From Symbiodinium natans (Eukaryota; Sar; Dinophyceae; Suessiales; Symbiodiniaceae): 64,000 bases of DNA. The stretch covers positions 253,501 to 317,500 of the forward strand of contig CAJNDS010000236.1 in the NCBI GenBank assembly GCA_905221605.1, read 5' to 3'. A model generated the notes under the pieces. It saw nothing but the letters and a program-made list of their open reading frames with translations. It was not told the DNA's origin and did not search any database. Made by a program: the position numbers and the translations under genes. Positions 58,017-64,000 of this stretch are shown here, one piece after another; positions within the stretch are counted from its first letter, which is position 1, and each line of letters opens with the position of its first letter.

Positions 58017-58769
58017 CACCAACAGGCACCAGAACCGCCAGAACCGCCAGAACTATCAGAACCGCCGCAGCCAGCACATCAACGACAACATCAGCAACGA
58101 CGGCAACATCACTGGCAATGACAACAGCGCCAAAAGCCGTAGCAGCAACACAACCCCCCACCTTTGTTTCAACATCAGTAACATGAAGTTTCCAACGCCC
58201 TGCGCCGAACACCGCCGCTTCCTGCACGCGAAGCCTTGTGTACTTGCCTGACGGCAGTTCGGCTGGTAGGCCTTCAAGCGCTCGGACTCCCAGTCGCCCA
58301 ATGCCCTCTGTGTGGGCGCAGCTTGGGAAGATAGGTATATATGTATATATTAAAAAAAACATGTAAACATATTTGCACTACAAGCTGCTATATTGCGCAT
58401 ATGTTAGCTATTAGGACATATCTTTTTGTGTGGGCATGCAGTATAGTATAAATTCTCAACGCTTGTGTGCGCCGGGCTGGCCCAACACGGGGTGTCGTGT
58501 GCGCATCGCGGGGGAGGGAAGTACTGTTCTAGACGCCTGTCGGCCAGAAGCCGAGGGAATATAAGCAACTATACATACCATGTGGATATGTATATGTGTA
58601 TATGTATATAGACATTGTAGCCATATATATTTACACATACACATACATAGTTCTTGTTGTTCAAGGATAAGCCGACCATCCTCACAGAGCTGGCGGGTAC
58701 TCTCTTTCCCCAGGGCCAGAAGGAGAGGGGGAGCTCTGGCAGTAGGGCTTTCTTTGCAGAGGTCGTGTT

Positions 58770-58825
58770 TGGCTTGCAGGGTTTAGGGTTTAGGGTTTAG
58801 GGCTAAGGGTTTAGGGTTTAGGGTG
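58770..58825. repeat. Short TTTAGGG tract
   Basis: Six units with one GGGCTAAG interruption. Confidence 0.9.
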
Positions 58826-58956
58826 ACTTTTTGAGGCTTCTTCCGAGTTGCTGAGGTTGCTGAGGTGGTGAGGATGCTGTGGACCCGCGTGTGCTCCAAG
58901 AACCTGGAAGCCCCAACCCCAGAAGCACACAACAAAGTACCCAAGTCTTCCACAGT

Positions 58957-59066
58957 ACTTGGAGGTTCATGGGTACGTATAACCCCAATTATAACTGTAC
59001 TTACAACCTACTTAGAACATATGAGTACAGTTCTAGTTGGGATGATAAGTAACCATGAACCTTACG
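58957..59066. mobile_element. Family B inverted-repeat element, copy without telomeric repeats
   Basis: ACTTGGAGGTTCATGGGTAC faces AGTAACCATGAACCTTACG. Inner AACTGTACTTA faces GAGTACAGTT. Confidence 0.75.
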
Positions 59067-59230
59067 TAGTAGTAGACGGGCCCTTGCATGAAGTTTTTTT
59101 GGAGGAGGAGGAGCCCAACCAGCGACAGGGGCTTGCCTCGGTTCTCTGCCAGAAAATGGACGAGTTTTCCAAGGAGAATGCCAAGGCAGGGGTGTTTGGG
59201 GACCTCGGGCATGGTTTGGGACGTTGAGGC

Positions 59231-59352
59231 TGGGATGTTTTTTGTTTCGTTTTTTTTTTTTAATTGCTAACAGTCCTTAATAGGGATTATAATCGGGGGG
59301 TACTACAATCTCTACTAAGGACTGTTAGCCTAGGGAGCGAAAATACCAACGA
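59231..59352. mobile_element. Family A MITE-like element, diverged copy 3
   Basis: The core GCTAACAGTCCTTAATAGGG faces CTAAGGACTGTTAGCC. Direct repeat ACGTTGAGGC flanks it at 59221-59230 and 59353-59362. Confidence 0.7.
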
Positions 59353-59899
59353 ACGTTGAGGCCTGTGGCTCTGGCAGTCCGAGGCCGAAGCTCTCTGCTG
59401 CTGGGTTGCTGCACATGGGCCTCTGCGGCTAGGGCTTCAAGTCCTCCGAAAACAAGAACTGGAGGGAGGGTTTACCCTAACAGAAAAGGACGCCGTGGAG
59501 GCCTGCGTTTTGTGGGTTCAAGAAACATAGGTTTTCAGCAGCTACATGGAGTATGCTTTCGGAATAGGAAGACATAGGATCTCAGGGTCTACTTGTCTGT
59601 AATTATGTCTGGGATGTCGAATGTACGTGTACTGACTCGACATATTTTGGAACTAACGTGGCAATAGGAGGACCAGTTCCCATTCTGGCCTCATTGGGGG
59701 GGGGGTCCATGCTGGATTCATTGGGGGGGGGGGGGGGGGGGGAAAAAAGAACAGTTTGTTTTTGGCCCCACCCACCCGCCCCCCCGCCCGAGAGGCTGAA
59801 CTTGAGAGCATCCTGAGAAGCTGAACTTGAGAGCCTCAAGCCCCCATTTCCTCTCTATTTCCCTCATCCTCTACCTAATGCCTATTGATTTCGCAAGGA

Positions 59900-60210
59900 A
59901 AAAGCCCTAAACCCTAACCTAAACCCGAAAGCAGAAACCCTAAACCCTAAACCCTAGGCAGTGTCTCTCTGAGTCAGCCAGGCGGGTGGCCAAAAAAACA
60001 ACCTACACCCTAAACCCTAGTTTAGGGTTCCAAAACGGGGTAGCTTCTCTGAGAGAGGCTCATTTCTGGTCCGCGCGCACCTGGTCGCGCGAGATTGAGG
60101 TCAAGGAAGAAGTGAGTGCCTGGGAGCTGGAGGACTCCCAAGCCTGCCTTAGATACGTTTTCACAATAAGGGTTGAGGGTTTAGGGTTTAGGGTTTAGGG
60201 TTTAGGGTGG
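59900..60210. repeat. Short CCCTAAA and TTTAGGG tracts in opposite orientations
   Basis: CCCTAAA at 59905-59955 and 60004-60020; TTTAGGG at 60177-60207. Confidence 0.85.
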
Positions 60211-60531
60211 GAGGAGTAAGGGGGGGTGGTAGGGTCTAGGGTTTCGGGTTTGCCTTCGATGAGGTGTGTGGGGCGTAGGGAGAACCAACCTGAAACCCTA
60301 AACTGGTATTGGCTATGGTTGTGGAAGGTGATCTCTAGCGTTGGTCTTGTCTTTGCGTTTGGCCAGTCAGCTCTCTTATTAAGGTAGTGAACTGGGTGGG
60401 GCAAGTTGTGGGTTGTTTGGATAGGCATGATGTGCAAGGATGCCCCTTGATCGTGTTGCCCCAGTTGAGCCTAAACGCCTATTCAGGACAGAGTGTTTTG
60501 TGTTTCAAGATTTGTTGTAGTTTGGGATGTC

Positions 60532-60618
60532 CCCCCAACACTAACAGCCCTTAGCTCATGATAGTACCCCCTACTATACTCCCTATAAGGACTGTTAGTA
60601 TAAGGGGGAACACCCCAA
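60532..60618. mobile_element. Family A MITE-like foldback element, copy 4
   Basis: TTGGGATGTCCCCCC faces AAGGGGGAACACCCCAA. A perfect 8-bp duplication GTTGTAGT lies at 60524-60531 and 60619-60626. Confidence 0.85.
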
Positions 60619-60776
60619 GTTGTAGTAGTTAATCGGACCAAGTCCGTGTGCAGAACCGAAATCCGGAGTGTCAGCTAGGCAGGTGGCAAATAGCAACCCC
60701 TCAGATACCCACTGCAGTGCGCTTCGTACATTTTCGCATGCTGCTGCACATCTAGGATGCTGGTACATTTAGGTAC

Positions 60777-60838
60777 AAACCCTAAACCCTAAACCCTAAA
60801 CCCTAAACCCTAAACCCTAAACCCTAAGCCCTAAACAC
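60777..60838. repeat. Interstitial telomere-like array (CCCTAAA)n
   Basis: Eight heptamers. Confidence 0.95.
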
Positions 60839-61116
60839 ACCTTTGCAGCAAGTTCGAGCGTGTGGGGACTTCGTTTGTTTTGGTCCAGGAATCTTCTTGC
60901 GGTCCTGCCCGCTTCCTACCGCTGCCGGGCATCTCGGTGCTGTTTTTCGCCGAGCACACCATCACCAAACAGCGGCCCGATTTGAGCTTCAGCTTCTGTG
61001 GGAATTTTGAGGGCTCGGAGTTTTCGCGCCTTGTGTTCTGAATTTTTGGGGGCCCCATATGAAACCCTAAATCCTAAAGCCCGAAAACCCGAAACCCTAA
61101 CCCTAAACCCTAAATC

Positions 61117-61239
61117 CCCCTCTCTCTCTCTCTTCTCTCTCTCTTCTCTCTGTCTTCTCGTCCGTCTTCTCTCTCTCTTCTCTCTCTCTCTCTTCTCCCT
61201 CTCTTCTCTCTCTCTCTTCTCTCTCTCGTCTCTCTCTCT

Positions 61240-61270
<31 letters not shown>

Positions 61271-61341
61271 CTCTCTCTCTTCTCTCTCTCTCTTCTCTCT
61301 CTCTTCTCTCTCTCTCTCTCTCTCTCCCTCTCTCACTCTCT
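61117..61341. repeat. (TC)n-rich polypyrimidine tract
   Basis: TCTCTCTCTTCTC repeats of irregular phase between two short CCCTAAA tracts. Confidence 0.95.
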
Positions 61342-61609
61342 AAACCCGAAACCCGCAAACCCTAAACCCTAAAACCCTATACGAGAGGTCAGCTACGCGG
61401 GTGCAAAAAAAAACGGAGGGCCTATTTTGTTGGGTCTTTTTTCTGTTTGTTTTTTTTTTGTTTTTTGTAGATTTTCTTGGTTTTTCCTAAGAAAACCACC
61501 ATTCCCTCCATATCTTTAAAGGATTGGATACATTTTCGTGGTTTTTCCTACGAAAAACAGCAATTTCTCTGTGGTTTCATAGGAAAGCGTTATTTCTGGT
61601 AGGTTTTAG

Positions 61610-61764
61610 AAGGAAAGAAGGAAAGAAAGGAAGGATGAAAGAAAGGAAGAAAACAAGGAAGGAAGGAAGGAAGGAAGGAAGAAAGGAGGGAAGGAAGAAA
61701 GGAAGGAAGCAAGGAAGGAAGAAAGGAAGGAAGAAAGGAAGGAAGCAAGGAAGGAAGAAAGGAA
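61610..61764. repeat. (GGAA)n purine repeat
   Basis: GGAAGGAAGAAAG units leading into the 114-bp array. Confidence 0.95.
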
Positions 61765-62795
61765 GCGTGCTTCGAAGCCCAAGAAACTAGTTGAAAAACA
61801 TCGTGTGAGCATTGTGTTTGCAAATGGGGGGGGGCTGCGCCCCCCCCAACCCCCCCGCTTTTTTTAAAGCCGTGCAGAGCGTGCTTCAAAGCCCAAGAAA
61901 CTTGTTGACACCCATCATGTGAGAAGGGTGTTTGCAAAAGGGGGGGGGGGGCTGCCGCCCCCCCCCCCCCCCCCCCCGCTTCTTTAAGCCGTACCAAGCG
62001 TGCTTCAAGCCCAAGAAACTAGTTGAAAAACATCGTGTGAGCATTGTGTTTACAAATGGGGGGGGGGGGGGGGGCTGGCGCCCCCCGCTTTTTTTAAGCG
62101 TGCAGAGCGTGCTTCAAAGCCCAAGAAACTTGTTGACACCCATCATGTGAGCATGGTGTTTGCAAATGGGGGGGGGGGGCTGCCCCCCCCGCTTCTTTAA
62201 GCCGTCCAAGCGTGCTTCAAAGCCCAAGAAAAGAAATTGAAAAAAAATTTGATGTCTATCCTATGATGAAATATAAGGGAATGATAGGAACCAAGAAAAC
62301 AAACCAAATAGGGTTTCCCAGGACAAATAAGGAAAAGCAACGTACGCTTTGACGTTTGACGAAATCCGTCCAAAAATTAATCCAGAAGAGGGTTTCCTTA
62401 GGAAAAACCAACGAAAACCTCGTTTTTTTTTCAAGCCGTGCAGAGCGTGCTTCAAAGCCCAAGAACTTGTTGACCCGTCATGTGAGCAGGGTGTTTGCAA
62501 ATGGGGGGGGGGGGGCTGTGTTTTCCCCCCAACCCCCCCCCAGCTCTTTTAAGTCGTACCAACGGCTTCAAACCCAAGAAACTAGTTGAAAAAACATCGG
62601 GTGAGCATTGTGTTTGCAAATGGGGGAGGGGGGGGCTGCGCCCCCCCCAACCCCCCCGCTCTGTTTTTTTTGAAGCCGTGCAGAGCGTTCTTCAAGCCCA
62701 AGAGGTGTTTTTGCAAGCGGGGGGGCTGTGCCCCCCCCCCCAACCCCCCCCCTTCTTTTAAGCCGTACCAAGCGTGCCTCAAAGCCCAAGAAACG
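61764..62795. repeat. ~114-bp tandem array with G-run/C-run palindromes
   Basis: Units start AGCGTGCTTCAAAGCCCAAG and continue with GTGTTTGCAAATG, a G-run, CTGCGC, a C-run and TTTAAGCCG. Starts near 61764, 61878, 61997, 62106, 62219, 62444, 62562, 62686 and 62771; the fifth unit is interrupted at 62231-62430. Confidence 0.9.
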
Positions 62796-62804
62796 AAGGA
62801 CATG

Positions 62805-63015
62805 ACAGGATATTTGTCCAAAATGTAAGGAAAATAGGGTTTTCCCCCTAGGAAAACCAAGGAAAACCTAACAAAATCACAGGAAATCCGTCCAAAATGT
62901 AAAAAAAATAGGTTTGTCCCTATGAAAACCCAACGAAAACCTAAGGGAAATGACAGAAAATCCGTCCAAAATGTAAGGAAAGTAGGTTTTTCCTAGAGAA
63001 AACCAAGAAAATCGA
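62805..63015. repeat. ~75-bp tandem repeat
   Basis: Three units built on TCCGTCCAAAATGTAAGG, TAGGTTTTTCCTA and GAAAACC. Related pieces occur at 61470-61600 and 62350-62420. Confidence 0.85.
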
Positions 63016-63141
63016 CCAAGAAAAAAAAGGCCCCCCCCCCCTAAAAAAAGAGACCCAAAAAAAAACTCCACCCCAAAAAAACCCTATACACCCTAAAGCT
63101 CGTCCTTGCCCTGCGCCGGGCCACGAGCGTCGCTGAGGCAG

Positions 63142-63923
63142 ACCGAGGGCAGCATCGACGTCACGCTGCTCCGTGTTGGGGACCTGAGCTGCGAGGTGGG
63201 GATCTTGACATGTGTTGACTATGGAACATGTCGGAAATACTGTAGAGTGTGTAGATATGCACAGAATACAGATTTGTGTATTTATCGTATATATTATGGA
63301 GTATGTATATATATATATATAGATATATATATATATATATATAGATATTTTAAAGAGAAACAAAACATAAAGTACAACATGTTTGAACAATTATGCTGAC
63401 CTGGGCTCCTAGGGGGCCGGGCACAGGGTCGGAGTCGGTAAACCTCGGTCTTCCCTGAGGTGAGCGTGAAGCTCGCCACCGTCGTCGGCACCGCCAAGGC
63501 GTGTTATACAGACCGCTTGATGTGGGGGTGTACGAAAGTAAGGGACCTCTACTGTAGACCCCCAAATAGTCGGATCCTCTTACCATAAGGACCCCCAATA
63601 AGGGCCGCCTAAGTTCGGAAACCCCCATGTCGAAATGCCGAAGGGGATGTATTCTGCTGAGCCCTCTGGATGAGGCAGCCTCTGTTTCCGAGCCCACCGC
63701 CCCGAAGCACTCCCTAAAACTTCGCTCCTTCAACCCAGAGGGTGCAGGCCTTATGAGGAATTATTGAGTGCGATTTTTGGAGTTTCCTGGGCAAAACTCA
63801 CCCAGGCCGAGAACTGCTTCAAGGAAGTCAAGGGCTTGGCAGTCTTCCCTCCGGGCGCCAGCTCCGCAACCTTCTCGGTGGAGCTGCTACCTCACGACGG
63901 TGCCGCTGCCGACACCCTTTTCA
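63142..63923 (+). CDS. Calx-beta domain protein, three exons, continuing beyond the window
   Basis: Exons 63142-63195 (TEGSIDVTLLRVGDLSCE), 63460-63510 (VSVKLATVVGTAKACYT) and 63806-63923 (VKGLAVFPPGASSATFSVEL, LPHDGAAADTLF) join in phase to form one Calx-beta unit: the R.GDLS strand, the v.TA.AG-like strand and the F.PG...F.V...D strand are in the usual order. Calx-beta domains bind Ca2+ in Na+/Ca2+ exchangers, integrin beta-4 and large adhesion proteins. The rest of the gene is not visible, so which of these it is cannot be said. Donors are GT, GA and GT. The second intron contains a family C element. Confidence 0.7.
63521..63628. mobile_element. Family C inverted-repeat element in the Calx-beta gene intron
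   Basis: GTGGGGGTGTACGAA faces TTCGGAAACCCCCA. The core GTAGACCCCCAAATAGTCGG and AAGGACCCCCAATAAGGG match the Patched intron copy. It starts about 11 nt after the inferred 5' splice site. Confidence 0.8.
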
Positions 63924-63925
63924 GT

Positions 63926-63946
63926 TCAGGGTTTAGGGTTTAGGGT
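63926..63946. repeat. Short TTTAGGG tract
   Basis: Two to three units just after the third Calx-beta exon. Confidence 0.8.
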
Positions 63947-64000
63947 GTTCTTCTTGCCATATTGCTGTGGCGATTGCTGTTGTTGCTCTGACGGTTCTTG

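Larger units (their letters stand above)
56435..61040 (+). other. Scattered coding-like segments, gene not identified
   Basis: Several short stretches look like exons because they follow an AG and read as plausible protein: 56435-56497 (EPEQLSKLASILVGVALAPL, then a GC donor), 58664-58712 (DKPTILTELAGTLFPQ), 59095-59190 (QRQGLASVLCQKMDEFSKEN), 60915-61040 (ISVLFFAEHTITKQRPDLSF). They could be upstream exons of the Calx-beta gene or of another gene. I could not chain them by phase. Confidence 0.25.

Noticed and set aside
57772-58362. Glu/Arg/Lys and Leu/Phe-rich frames
   Set aside because: Products of the GAAGGAAGAA repeat.

Overview
The window reads as nuclear DNA of a dinoflagellate. The pointers are dispersed tracts of the plant-type telomere heptamer (TTTAGGG/CCCTAAA), protein-coding genes cut into very short exons whose introns mostly begin with GC or GA and end with AG, long repeat-filled introns, and two ~10 kb retroelements with multi-domain products. 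I see no prokaryotic operons, rRNA, tRNA or CRISPR. The species cannot be named from the sequence alone.

Layout (all host genes on the + strand). (1) 1-2702: 3' part of a Patched-type RND/sterol-sensing membrane protein with one 128-bp intron made largely of a repeat that recurs elsewhere in the window. (2) About 4.1-50.3 kb: a gene for an ABC transporter (ABC_membrane_2 + ATPase, ABCD/SbmA-BacA-like), reconstructed from 26 short exons that keep phase; 20 lie at 4.1-11.4 kb and 6 at 46.9-50.3 kb. (3) Its central 35-kb intron holds a second multi-exon gene (ATP-grasp ligase, about 13.9-24.25 kb, itself containing a frame-broken DUF4116-like copy at 20.2-22.1 kb) and two retroelements. (4) 24919-34853: a complete Ty1/copia-type element on the - strand with identical 229-bp LTRs, a 5-bp target duplication, a half-tRNA-Met primer site, and extra methyltransferase-like and 2-oxoglutarate-dioxygenase-like domains. 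(5) 35.2-46.1 kb: a LINE-like element on the + strand between (TTG)n tracts, with an APE endonuclease-RT ORF followed by five more ORFs. These include a USP-like protease domain and a protein joining an ADP-ribosyltransferase-like region to an RNA 2'-phosphotransferase (Tpt1/KptA). The downstream half carries 12 copies of a 13-nt hairpin, GGAGGCTTCCTCC. (6) 51895-54086: an AT-rich element with ~55-bp terminal inverted repeats. (7) 54396-55526: an intronless L-lactate dehydrogenase. (8) 63142-63923: exons of a Calx-beta protein running off the window.

The rest is repeats: interstitial telomere-like arrays, three small inverted-repeat (MITE-like) families, microsatellites, and a 114-bp tandem array near 62 kb. 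The most unusual finds are the accessory enzymes and hairpin array of the LINE-like element, the paired DNA-modification-like domains in the copia element, and the nested micro-exon genes.
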